Source: Tetramitus jugosus
Taxonomy: Eukaryota > Heterolobosea > Eutetramitea > Acrasida > Vahlkampfiidae
DNA length: 64,000 bases
Reading direction: 5' to 3'
NCBI GenBank assembly: GCA_937625935.1
Contig: OW569374.1
Coordinates: forward strand, 404,238-468,237
Numbering within the stretch: position 1 is the first letter of the stretch; the number at the start of each line of letters is the position of its first letter. Shown in pieces: positions 26,847-36,521 of the stretch. The position numbers and the translations under genes were made by a program. The notes under the pieces are model-generated. The model saw only the letters and a list, made by a program, of their open reading frames with translations, made no database searches and was not told the DNA's origin.

Positions 26847-28871
26847 ATGAAAAGAAATGCAGGTGAAATAGAGCTCAGGTTTGAGAAATTAAAAGAAATA
26901 ATTGGTCAATTCTCGAGCATTGTCGACCAGAAAGTATCAATCATCGAAGATGCTTGTACCAAAATTTCTCAAATCGAGGAACAACAGGATCGGTTCCGTC
27001 TCAAAGTAAATGAGCTAATTTCGATTCAAACAGATGGACTCAAAGACGTCAAAGCAGCTGCTCGAAATCTAGAAAAGGTTGTGAAGAGCGATATTGAACT
27101 GATCACGTACCGGATGAAGAAGAAAATGAATGAATATGATGAATTTAGGTCGCAGCTGAACTCTTTGTTGAAACAGGCTGATCTATTGTTCAACTCTGAC
27201 AATGAAAGTGAAGTCTTAGGCAGTTCTAAACAAAATGAAGACTGTGTTCGAGACCCAAATGTTGATTCGGATTTAGAGAGACTTGTTTCAGATGCCAGTA
27301 GTGAACTGGATCGACTTAAAGAAGAGAATACTATGTTGACAGATGTTGCGAATGAACAAAAGAAGGTCATTGATCAATTGGTTGAAGAGCGAGGAATACT
27401 TGTGGAATATAGTGAGCAGGAGATAGAAAAATGGAAACACCTTTCGTTCTTGTCTGTACCTCTCATTCAACTGTTAGATATACGCATGAGAAGCAACCAA
27501 GAACATCCCGAGACACCTCAGGCAAATGTAAATGAAATAGAAAATAGTTCTCCTTCAGTTCATCAAACTAGTCAAGTGGATGTAGTAGCGAACGCTCTTG
27601 TGGACCCGAGGGAAACTCAAGTCACTGAATCTTTAGTACTTGAACCAGATACTGGAAGAAATAATGAAATTCCAAATGATATAGTCATCGAACATCTGGC
27701 AATATCTAAATCGAATGAATTGTTAGAGCAAAAAGAACCGTCTGAGGCAGATATACAACCAGAGGCGAAGATACTCACAGAAGACAATAGTTCCACTATT
27801 CAACATTCCTCATCTGAACTAACTATACTAAGCAGAGAAATATTTAACGATATTGGACATCCAATTGCTACTAGTACTCAAGTGAAGGAGCTCAAAGAAC
27901 TTTTTACATCATATTCTCAATTACAGCGATCCAACATTGGTTGTAAAGAGAAGGATCATGTTGATGGCTTCGGGAAGAGAGCTTGCTTTAACACTCCATT
28001 ATCGCTTCATATCATCAAAAACAACATATATGTTTCAGATATAGGGAACAAAGCAATCCGCAAAGTGAACATTTCAGATGGTCTGGTATCGACTGTAACA
28101 AATCCAATTGAGCCACATCTAAAGTTTAAATGTCCTGGAAGTGTTTGTGCGACAAGGGATGGATTAACTTTATTTATTTCAGACCTATTCTCTCACCATA
28201 TTTTTGAAGTTGATGTAGCCAGTGGATCGATAAAGCACTCCTTCACAAAATTAATAGCTCATTTGGGAAAAATTAGGCATCCTTCCCATGTTTTAGTCGA
28301 TGAGGAAGATTTTGTGTATATATCTCATTCCCAAGGAATACTTCGAGTACCTTTAAGCTTTGCCTCGTTAACAAAAAACAGTGGCACAACGATACAATCT
28401 CGATCAATAACGTACGTTGGCAACCCTAAACGTAGAGGCTACAAGGATGGTTCTTTTGATGAGTGTTTATTCGATCATCCGAACGGAATGACATTTCTAA
28501 GTCAGAACATCTTGCTTGTTTGTGATAGTCGAAACAATGTGTTGAGGATCGTGGATTTCGAACGGAGGGTGGTGGAGACGTTTTGTGGTAATGGAAAGAG
28601 TGGATGTGTTGATAAATCCATATTTGAATGCTCGTTTTGTCTGCCCAAGAAGGTATGCTACAACATGGAGAAGAATCGCTTGTATTTGACAGAGAGTTCC
28701 CACGGCAACATTCGTGTCATCGATTTAGATGCAGAGAAGGTATCAACTCTGGTTATTACTCCTCCTCTGATATCTCCATACGATATTGCATGTATGAAAC
28801 TCTCAGACTCTGAGACATTATTTGTTGTAGATTCAGATGCTCATTGTATCGAACGCATTGTCCTCACCTGA
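26847..28871 (+). CDS. Coiled-coil/NHL-repeat protein
   Basis: A 674-residue protein. Residues 1-220 are charged helix with heptad spacing (two long coiled coils around 1-115 and 145-200). A disordered acidic, Glu/Ser-rich linker follows (~225-345). From ~360 to the end there are NHL-type propeller blades: NTPLSLHIIKNNIYVSDIGN with KAIRKVNI, GLTLFISDLFSHHIFEVDV, FDHPNGMTFLSQNILLVCDS with RNNVLRIVD, and RLYLTESSHGNIRVIDLD. This order (coiled coil then NHL) is that of TRIM-NHL-like proteins without a RING or B-box. NHL propellers bind protein or RNA; no catalytic function is visible. No signal peptide, so cytosolic or nuclear. Confidence 0.83.
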   Translation: MKRNAGEIELRFEKLKEIIGQFSSIVDQKVSIIEDACTKISQIEEQQDRFRLKVNELISIQTDGLKDVKAAARNLEKVVKSDIELITYRMKKKMNEYDEFRSQLNSLLKQADLLFNSDNESEVLGSSKQNEDCVRDPNVDSDLERLVSDASSELDRLKEENTMLTDVANEQKKVIDQLVEERGILVEYSEQEIEKWKHLSFLSVPLIQLLDIRMRSNQEHPETPQANVNEIENSSPSVHQTSQVDVVANALVDPRETQVTESLVLEPDTGRNNEIPNDIVIEHLAISKSNELLEQKEPSEADIQPEAKILTEDNSSTIQHSSSELTILSREIFNDIGHPIATSTQVKELKELFTSYSQLQRSNIGCKEKDHVDGFGKRACFNTPLSLHIIKNNIYVSDIGNKAIRKVNISDGLVSTVTNPIEPHLKFKCPGSVCATRDGLTLFISDLFSHHIFEVDVASGSIKHSFTKLIAHLGKIRHPSHVLVDEEDFVYISHSQGILRVPLSFASLTKNSGTTIQSRSITYVGNPKRRGYKDGSFDECLFDHPNGMTFLSQNILLVCDSRNNVLRIVDFERRVVETFCGNGKSGCVDKSIFECSFCLPKKVCYNMEKNRLYLTESSHGNIRVIDLDAEKVSTLVITPPLISPYDIACMKLSDSETLFVVDSDAHCIERIVLT

Positions 28872-29147
28872 AGTTGACCGATAACTCGGCATTCCCATTT
28901 GGTGCTTGGCGCGCTATCCTACTGTCAAAAGTCAACAAGATATTTTCCCGCCTTTCAAACACGTCAAATAAATTCTGTTTGGTGGTGAACAAGGGGCACG
29001 GAAGAGCCTCCACTTTGCCCACACTGGGCAATGGAGTATGGAACCCTCAATCCACAACGAACAACAAAAAACAACACTTTTTCTTCCAACAACAACAAAA
29101 GCAAAAGCAACAACAACAACAACTGTCAACTGTCATCATCGACGAGA

Positions 29148-30614
29148 ATGAATCAACAAGGACCACCCAACACGCAAGCACTCTTCACAAGAAACAATCG
29201 AAGTGCATCGTTTGATGATCCATACAGAGGCAGAAAAACAACACTCGACTACACATCAGCAGCAGACAACAACAACATTGACAATGGTGGTGAAGGTGGT
29301 CGAAGTGTGCTCTCCTTTTGTGGACCCAGTCGATTCCAGCCCCATGATCCCATCATTCAACAATTGTTTAAGAAATTTGGCGACACAGAATTGTTGTTCT
29401 CTGCAGAGGTCAACAAGGTGAACAAGGTGATGAAATTTCAAAAGAGAATCCTGGTCATTTCAGACAAGTACGTGTACAATATGCACCCAAAGACATATCA
29501 AGTCAAGAGAGCCATCGTTCTCGATCGAGTCTCCAAAGTTCACTTGTCAGAGTTGAGAGACGACTTTTTGTTTATTCATGTGGACAATGAACGAGACTAC
29601 TTGTACCACACGGATCGCAAAACCGAAATTATTCAAGTGCTCAAACTGGCCAAGAGAGAGAAAATTCCGGCTCATATGCGTGTGTCGTCCTGGTACGCGG
29701 AAGGCGAGTTGGAAATCATGGTCGGTAACACTTTCCAGTACGCACCAGAGAAGCACGATGTAAAAATACCGGTCGAGTTCACGTTTGATGAAACGTTGCA
29801 GACCAAGGAACAAGTCATTGAGTCGACAAAGGACAAATTGACTATTCGTCTCATGAGAGAAGACAATCGAATCTTTGCGATTGAGAGTATTATTATGGAA
29901 CTCAAGGATTATGGTTCGTTTGGTGGCTCCCCCGTGTCTTCACCTTCCAGAGGCTCTGTTGCACTCAGTGGAAGCAACAGCAATGGCAGCAACAGTGGAT
30001 TGAAGGCCAAGTGTGACAAGTGTTTCGATGAAGATGAAGCCGTACACTTTTGTACAAACTGTAAGGAACTGTTGTGTGATTTGCACTCGAGAGCGCATCG
30101 GAAAGACAAGAGCTACAGGGATCATACCTATTTGGATGCGGAGCAGTATCAGTTGCAATTGCAACAGAGCTTGCAACAAAACAGTGCCAATATTCCATCT
30201 TCTCCCGTGACTCCTTCTTCTCCTGCAGCAGCCGAGATCAAGTACATTGATGTGACTGATGATCCAGGCATCATTTCGATTCAATCACCAAAGAGTGAGT
30301 ATCAGTTGGTTGTGCGATTCCGTGTGCACAGAAATATGGATGATCTCAGGATTATTCAAACTACAACAGGAACTACAAAGAAGCAACAAGTGACCCACGT
30401 AGGAAACATTCAATTGTACTCTTCTGATCTCGGAAGAGAGAGATTTAAGCGCATGGAACTGAGATTGGACCCTGTGCAAGTCACCAACACATTCTCTGGT
30501 AACGTCAAGGTTTCTATTCAGTTCCAGAGCAAGACACACAAGAAGCCTCCACTGTTCAAGACTTACTTTAGCTACACTTGTTCCAGCAAGAAGAGATTCA
30601 GCATTTGGAAGTAA
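29148..30614 (+). CDS. Myosin-I tail (TH1)-like and B-box zinc-finger protein
   Basis: A 488-residue protein if translation starts at ATG 29148; an in-frame ATG at 29031 would add a low-complexity Asn/Thr stretch that looks like 5' leader. Residues ~65-260 resemble the myosin TH1 tail-homology domain, a PH-like lipid-binding fold: FGDTELLFSAEVNKVNKVMK then FQKRILVISDKYVYNMHP. At ~285-325 lies a B-box-type zinc finger (CDKCFDEDEAVHFCTNC, then LLCDLHSRAHR...DH). The C-terminal ~120 residues are a further beta-rich region. There is no motor domain in this frame or just upstream. A phospholipid-binding adaptor for actin or membranes is a reasonable inference. Confidence 0.75.
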   Translation: MNQQGPPNTQALFTRNNRSASFDDPYRGRKTTLDYTSAADNNNIDNGGEGGRSVLSFCGPSRFQPHDPIIQQLFKKFGDTELLFSAEVNKVNKVMKFQKRILVISDKYVYNMHPKTYQVKRAIVLDRVSKVHLSELRDDFLFIHVDNERDYLYHTDRKTEIIQVLKLAKREKIPAHMRVSSWYAEGELEIMVGNTFQYAPEKHDVKIPVEFTFDETLQTKEQVIESTKDKLTIRLMREDNRIFAIESIIMELKDYGSFGGSPVSSPSRGSVALSGSNSNGSNSGLKAKCDKCFDEDEAVHFCTNCKELLCDLHSRAHRKDKSYRDHTYLDAEQYQLQLQQSLQQNSANIPSSPVTPSSPAAAEIKYIDVTDDPGIISIQSPKSEYQLVVRFRVHRNMDDLRIIQTTTGTTKKQQVTHVGNIQLYSSDLGRERFKRMELRLDPVQVTNTFSGNVKVSIQFQSKTHKKPPLFKTYFSYTCSSKKRFSIWK

Positions 30615-30734
30615 AATAAAAATTTCACACGTTGTTCTCCGGTCCCTTGTCCCGACTTCCCTTTTGTGCGCTCGTCAATATTGCTTCCGCAATCCAAACA
30701 CAGGTGTCATCCACAAAAGCACACAGAAAAAAAA

Positions 30735-32491
30735 ATGAGTCAAGTACCACCAAATGACGAACAACAGCAGCAGCAAGAACAACTTGAACGACAAGTTGAC
30801 ACAACAGAAGAACAACATGTCGAATCAACAATAATAACAACCAAATCTGTAACAACAACAACATCATTGATGATGAGAAAACGAAGACAAACACAAAGTA
30901 ATTTGGCGCCAAATATTGATTTTGCCAAATTGGAGATTCCAAACGACAGAGAAGCTCTCGTCATTCTCGTCAAGAAATTAGTCAAAGGTACAAACTATTT
31001 CCCTTATGATCAATACCTTTTCTTTGGATTGGACATTGAAGTCATCTAACTAACTAAAATTTTAATCTAAAATAACAAAATATAGAAAATGAAAAGCTAA
31101 AGAGGAGAATCGCAGAGCTACAACATGTTGATGACGAAGAAAATGAAAATGAAAATGAAGAAGAAAATGACGATCATCATCACCATAAGCTAAAGTTCGA
31201 ACAAGAGCGGTCACATGAACAAGAAGCTAAAAAAGAAGAATTAGCAAAGGCAACAAAACATGAAGAAGAAGAAGAAGAAGAGACTGTGGCAATGACATCG
31301 GACATGGTACGAGTACCCTATCACAATCCACAATTCAGAGCTTCTTATCCCTTCTTGTACCACCATGGTCATCATGATCATAACAATAGTAACCATGAAG
31401 ATGAAGAATTGGAAGAGTTATTGGACGAGGATGATTTGTCATCTGATACGACAACATCCACCAATGTATCATCGACTGGCAATCCACAAAAGTCAGTGTA
31501 CAAATCACCTGAACAATGCTTCCAATTCGTGCTTGAAAAGATGAAAAAAATGAAAATTTCACCCTCTCAAAACAATACTAACAATAATACGAATAATCGG
31601 GATAGTATGAGTCATAATAATATGGCATCTCATGTCAATATATCAAAAATGGAACAAGTGGCAAGAATGTTGAGCAATGCTCAATTACTGCAATCGACTT
31701 TTCTGAGCGTAGATATGGAAGGAACGAATCAGACGATGAATTCTGTGATGGCAATGTATGAAAACAATGAATCGATTGAATCGAAGGAACAAATATCGAA
31801 ATTACAAGTGTTGAGTCACATGATGAACAGTACGAACATGGATTTGAATAGTAGCAGTAGTAGTGGTAGTAGTGGTGGCGGCAACAGTGGAAGTGCAAAC
31901 AAATTAAAAATCAAGTTGGTGATTGTCGAGCAGAATCAGAGATCACACAGGATTGCACAAGCGTTTTCACCTGTTTTGAATGTGATGAATATTGCACCGA
32001 GATTTGGAACGTTTCATTCTGCGATTACAATTGGTCCGTGGTACCTCGATTGGAACAATAGTTCACTGTGTATACCTAGAAAGTGTTGTTCGAGAAATAG
32101 TGTAATGGCGATGGATATTGGTAAGGATTTGGATCAAATGGAATCTCAAAAAGTGTTGAGCATTATCGCAGAATATATTGTAGAGTGGAATACGCAGTAC
32201 AAGTACGGTATTCGAAGCAGAAATTGTCATAGATTTGTTATGGAGTTGTGTTTGCGACTAGGCATACAATTGGACTTTAATGACGGAATATTTGGAAGAT
32301 ATATGAAGGACTTGCAAAAGAATGGACGTTGTGGAACGAGAATAGAGCTCAATGAGGAATTGAAACAAAAGTTTAATAGAACACATGTTGAGTTTGAAAC
32401 TCATAAGCAATTGGATGAATTTATGAATGCTAATTCGAGGCAACTGACTGAAGAAGATGTATGTCGTAGGCCTTGTTTTTATCAATTTTAG
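30735..32491 (+). CDS. Coiled-coil protein with papain-fold-like C-terminal domain
   Basis: Two exons, 30735-30987 and 31086-32491, with a 98-nt intron (GTACAA...TATAG); the join restores a continuous coiled coil (VILVKKLVKENEKLKRRIAE). 552 residues. The first third is Gln/Glu/His-rich low complexity. The C-terminal ~200 residues contain RFGTFHSAITIGPWYLDWN and, about 100 residues later, YGIRSRNCHRFVMELCLRLG. A His in the first strand and an N-C dyad at a later helix is the layout of permuted NlpC/P60, LRAT and PPPDE-type thiol enzymes, so Cys and His could form an active site. This is inference from motif layout only. Start ATG follows an A-rich leader. Confidence 0.68.
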
Positions 32492-32948
32492 AGTATTTAT
32501 TGTTGTCGTTCGTTTACTAAGCATGTTTGTTAATAATAACTATCCCTTAGAAAATGTTGTTGAAATCATTTGATCGAGCGTTCTGGTTAAGACACTTCGC
32601 CAACCCAATGCACTTCAAGTTTAAGCCATGTGGTTGTCCTTTCCGGAACCCAATCCACACCGGATCCATTATACAAAACGATCGACACAAGTCTCTGCAA
32701 TTCACTGAGTGAAGCATAACAAATGCATTTTATTTATTTTACACATGATGTGTAATAAAACAATACATCACGAGGTGATGGACATGTAATGAACAAAATA
32801 CTTGCATCGACCGTGTTCCCTCACCAAACGATCCATGTTGAATACACTGCCATTTTTCGCGCCAAAAAATACCATCGGAAATTAAAAAACTTGCCATCAA
32901 ATCACAAAAACAAACAAACTCACCACCAAAGCAAACCAAGAAATCATC
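32492..32948. other. Intergenic region upstream of prefoldin 2
   Basis: 457 nt without a gene. Its last 100 nt hold a full E2F-like site (listed separately) and the A/C-rich leader of the prefoldin gene. Confidence 0.5.
32855..32866. promoter_or_regulatory. E2F-like TTTCGCGCCAAA site upstream of prefoldin 2
   Basis: TTTCGCGCCAAA matches the classical two-sided E2F element and lies about 83 nt before the ATG. Binding is inferred from the motif alone. Confidence 0.4.
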
Positions 32949-33639
32949 ATGGCTCAACCATCTGCTCAAGAATACGAAATTCTTCAACAATTCCAAAAGT
33001 TAACAGAAGAACAAAACAGCATTGCCAACAAAATTGCCGAATTGGAAACTGATAAGAGAGAACATGAGTACGTTTGTTTGTTTATTGATTCATTTGTGAT
33101 ATCATAAATTGTGGATGAAACGGACAGAGTGAAGAATGTGATTTTATTGACGCTGTTTTTTTTTCTAAATGTTCCTCTACTTTTTTGAACGAATGGATGA
33201 TGATGATGATATTACCGATGACAATGATTAGATCTGTTTTGGAAGCATTGGCCAAATTGAACGATGACAGAAAGTGCTACAGATTAGTCGGTGGTGTCCT
33301 CGTGGAGAGAACCAAGGCTCAAGTTGTTCCTGCTGTGCAAGACAATGTTCAAAGTGTATGTTGGTGGCTCACTCACAGCCGATCGATATGACCAACTTCT
33401 TCTTCTTTTTTTTTGTGACAACAATAACATGTTATTGACACCTCGTTTTCACATTGTGTTTCACACTGTAGTTGGAAGACGCACTGAAAAAGCTCAATTT
33501 CGCACTGGGAGAAAAGGCTGAGGAAGTTGAAAACTTCAAGAATCAATACAAGATCCGCTTCAAGGACGAACAACAAACACAACAAAAGAAGGAAGCAAAG
33601 TCTGAGTCCTCAGATCAAAAGACTGGTGTCTTGGCTTAA
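32949..33639 (+). CDS. PFDN2: Prefoldin subunit 2
   Basis: Three exons (32949-33067, 33232-33355, 33472-33639) with GTACGT and GTATGT introns of 164 and 116 nt; 136 residues. The sequence follows prefoldin 2 throughout: N-terminal helix QEYEILQQFQKLTEEQNSIA, the central hairpin RKCYRLVGGVLVERT, which is the diagnostic beta-type prefoldin segment, and C-terminal helix LEDALKKLNFALGEKAEEV. Prefoldin is the hexameric cytosolic co-chaperone that hands actin and tubulin to the CCT chaperonin; it lies next to the actin-nucleation gene ARPC5. A charged Lys/Glu tail extends beyond the usual end by about 15 residues. Confidence 0.95.
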
Positions 33640-33888
33640 AGTTCCCTACTCTTGTAATAAAAAAAACAGCAAAAACAACAACAATAACAGCTCAAGTACA
33701 ATGACATAATTAATGTTGTGATATATATTATAACGTGATAATAATAATGATAGTGGGTAGTGGTCGTAGGTACGCAGATATTGTGATGATACAAGGGTTG
33801 TGCACTCTCTCTCCGTGTTGTCCATCAACGAAAAAATGCATCAATGCATCAACAACAGGCGAGAACGAGAGAGAGCAATCAATCCAAC

Positions 33889-34388
33889 TTACTCGACAGA
33901 GAGAGTCTTTCTTTCAGTCAAGACACGAATGATGGATCCCATTCCAGCCTTATCCAAAACTTCCTTGTGCCACTTGAACAATGGTGTACTGACAATCTCA
34001 CCAGACTCAAGACACTTGTACAAATATTTCATCAAAACATCCAATTGGTTAGAGTCCAAATTGGCAATTAATCCAGCAATTTCATTGTCTTTTGTGTTTG
34101 TGAGAACGTTAGCAATGGTGTCAACGGATTGTTTGAGGACATTCTTGTCCTTGCATCCAAGAGGTGGATCTTCGAGTGCAGCGACAAGTGCATTGGCCTT
34201 ATCGTTCCTATGAAGAAATCAAATATGTTAGCTTTCAATTCACTGTTTAACCAATATTGGAAAAAGCTTTTTTTTTCACGTTGTGTGGTGTTGGAGAAAA
34301 ATTGTAAAACGACGTACTTGATCATGAGGTTTCTGACCTTGTCTTCTCTGGTCTTTGCTTGACCGGCGAAATCAACATTTTCTGACAT
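33889..34388 (-). CDS. ARPC5: Arp2/3 complex subunit 5 (p16-Arc)
   Basis: Two exons on the minus strand, 34318-34388 and 33889-34207, separated by a 110-nt GTACGT...ATAG intron; 129 residues. The body is characteristic of ARPC5: ALVAALEDPPLGCKDKNVLK, the helix pair with LDVLMKYLYKCLES, and the conserved end GMGSIIRVLTERKTLS. Shorter at the N-terminus than animal ARPC5 by about 20 residues. The subunit bridges Arp2 to the rest of the complex that nucleates branched actin, needed for pseudopod formation in amoebae. Convergent with prefoldin 2 (249 nt between stops). Confidence 0.94.
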
Positions 34389-34683
34389 TGTTTTATTTGT
34401 TGGTGCTTTGGTGGTGTTGTTGGAAAGTTGTAAATGTTGTTTTGATTTTTTTTTCTGTCGCGGTAAAGCTTGAGAGTCGATGCTTGTGATCACATTGTCG
34501 ATTGACGATGACAGGACAAAACAACAGGAGACAAAGAATCACTAGGCGGAATATTATCGATTGGAAATAGATTTGATTGGAGTGTGCTTTTTGGTCAACC
34601 ATGTCACATGTCAGCGGGAGTGAACCGATTCGACCGGGCAACTACAAGAAATTGTTTTTTGGGTAAGATCCATTTATTATCTG

Positions 34684-34881
34684 TTAGACCTCGAGAGATC
34701 CTCTGTTGACGTCATGAACCTGAGAATCCTTTTTAATTTCTAGTTTTCTTTGTTCTAGTTGCGAGTAAATTTGAGCCTTTAGTGGCCAAAGTGGTTCAGT
34801 CATTGCCTCACTGACGTCCTCCTTTCGGACTTCTTGTTTCTTTGCAGAGTTAGGATCTGAAGTTGACTTTGGTTCGACCAT
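34684..34881 (-). CDS. Small hypothetical protein
   Basis: A 65-residue frame from ATG 34881 with helix-forming, charged composition (EAMTEPLWPLKAQIYSQLEQ, then RKLEIKKDS). No family recognised. It sits alone in the 770-nt gap between ARPC5 and the F-box gene. Its protein-like composition and good stop context support it weakly; it may also be an exon of a longer transcript. Confidence 0.35.
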   Translation of the reverse strand: MVEPKSTSDPNSAKKQEVRKEDVSEAMTEPLWPLKAQIYSQLEQRKLEIKKDSQVHDVNRGSLEV

Positions 34882-35155
34882 GCTTTCTTTTGTTTCTTCT
34901 GTTCAAACAAGAAAGAAAAGTAGACCAACAGATCAGATTCTCCTTCTTGTTGTATTGTATTTTTATCCCCTGAAACATTGCATTCTTTTAGCACAATCAT
35001 CATGGGGTTTGTTGATATCATCTTCTTTTATGGCATCACGTCGATGGTATGACTGTGAAGAATAAGCTCTTGGCTGATTGAGTTTTCAATGGTCCCTTCA
35101 TCTAAGAATATGTTTTTACCACCGCACAACAGCAACAAAACGCGAAAAACAACAA

Positions 35156-36396
35156 ATGACGTACAACCTCAGATCTCGAACAGCTAAGCGTTCATACAAA
35201 GAAATGGAAAATGGACATGACCCCACTCCAACCAAAGAAGATTCATTGCCACAAGAGAAGAAAATCAAGGTCACAAAGCAAAAACAGAAGACAAACTCCA
35301 CAAGTGCCCAAGCTCCAACTCCAGCTACTGACCAATCAGAGTCGCTTACCACAGAATTCTCAACCTCTATCGAAAGTGAACCAGAGAGCAAAGCTAAAGA
35401 GAAATTGACTACTCCCAAAAGAACTAAAAAAGCTAAAGTTGACGATGCAAGGAGTGTATTCGTGCGACCAAGGGAAGATCTTTTGGTAAAATTACCTGAA
35501 GACTGTCTAAGAGAAGTTTTTGCTTTTCTGGGTTCGTTCGATATTTTGAAGACTGTTCCATGGCTCAATCATCGATTCTTGAATTTGATGCATCAGAGTG
35601 AACAGTTCATGGAGCAAATATTGAGAGATGTGTTTCCACAACAGAATTCAATTGAGAACTTAAAGGATAGTTATGGTATGGTTGACTCTCATTTTCAAGC
35701 ACTTAGGAAAGCGATTGAATTTGGATGCTATGGTTGTGGACCTTGGAGGCCCATGTTCCTTTTCCTGTTGTTGCTGCTTCTGTTGTAACTCTGCCCAATG
35801 AGACATCAAATTCAGAGTCATTAGTGAAGAAGGAATCATCGGACAACATAATTCCACCACAAGAAGAGGCAGACAAGCAGGAGGTGAAACAAGAGAATAC
35901 AAGCTCCAAGAAAAAGAGAAAAGCAAGAAGAAAGAAGAAACAAGCACCTCCACCATCACCTCCATCGCCACCACAAGCAGAGACATGGAAACCAAAAAGA
36001 GCGAAATCCGTTCTTTCGAGCTATAAATGTTTGTTGAGTAGTCGAAGTGTAGAGTACAAAGGTCCTACTACCATTCGATTCTGCCCCGACTGTTCCAAGA
36101 GTGGTAAATGTATCGTCACCAAAACGATTGCAAAATCCATGGGTCTGTCCGAAACAGAGGTGATGCAGTTGCCTCATTATCATCGCAGAAATCCACATTA
36201 TGCTCATGCAGCACCCATGGTGCTGTTTTCGGTTCTCAATGTGCAGAGACTAGTAACCAAGAAGACGTACCTTCGATCTCTAAAGCAGAAGAAACCTAAT
36301 CATAGTTCTACCTCAAAGAATACCTCAAAGAAGGAGCAACCATCAGAAAGTTCTTCTCAGCAGAGCAAAGAAAGCTCACAAATTAAGATTGAGTGA
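35156..36396 (+). CDS. F-box protein with XPA-like C-terminal domain; reading frame broken once
   Basis: From ATG 35156 one frame encodes a Lys/Ser/Thr-rich N-terminus and an F-box (VKLPEDCLREVFAFLGSFDI then LKTVPWLNHRFLNLM), then ends at 35788. A second frame, displaced by one base and open from before 35725, continues to 36396 with a basic linker and a region like the C-terminal half of XPA: FCPDCSKSGKC, ITKT-like IVTKTIAKSMGLSETEVMQL, RNPHYAHAAPMVLF and a final basic helix. Both frames are open across 35725-35788, so a single missing base there would unite them; no intron of suitable phase was found. F-box proteins recruit substrates to SCF ubiquitin ligases. The domain pairing suggests a DNA-linked substrate adaptor, by inference. 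Confidence 0.65.
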
Positions 36397-36448
36397 GTTC
36401 GCTTTCTTTCTGTGTCTGCTCTAACTTTTTGTGGTAACTTTTTGACTT

Positions 36449-36496
36449 GCCGCCAAAAACAAGCGCCAAAAATCTCGAAAATCTGCTGCGCCAAAA
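36449..36496. promoter_or_regulatory. Cluster of three E2F-like sites upstream of primase
   Basis: GCCGCCAAAA (36449-36458), GCGCCAAAA (36463-36471) and GCGCCAAAA (36488-36496) each read TTTGGCGS on the other strand, fitting the E2F consensus TTTSSCGS. They lie 26-73 nt before the primase ATG at 36522. E2F control of primase is established in animals and plants; here it is inferred from the motif. Confidence 0.5.
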
Positions 36497-36521
36497 AAAA
36501 CGAACAAAAAAAATTGTGAAA

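Noticed and set aside
31086-31285. GAA/AAT-rich tract as a separate repeat or intron
   Set aside because: It reads in frame with exon 1 and the downstream exon as a Glu/Asn/His-rich part of the protein; the intron is 30988-31085.
34068-34493. 141-codon frame spanning the ARPC5 intron
   Set aside because: It merely contains exon 1 in frame with intron sequence; the spliced form matches ARPC5 over its whole length.
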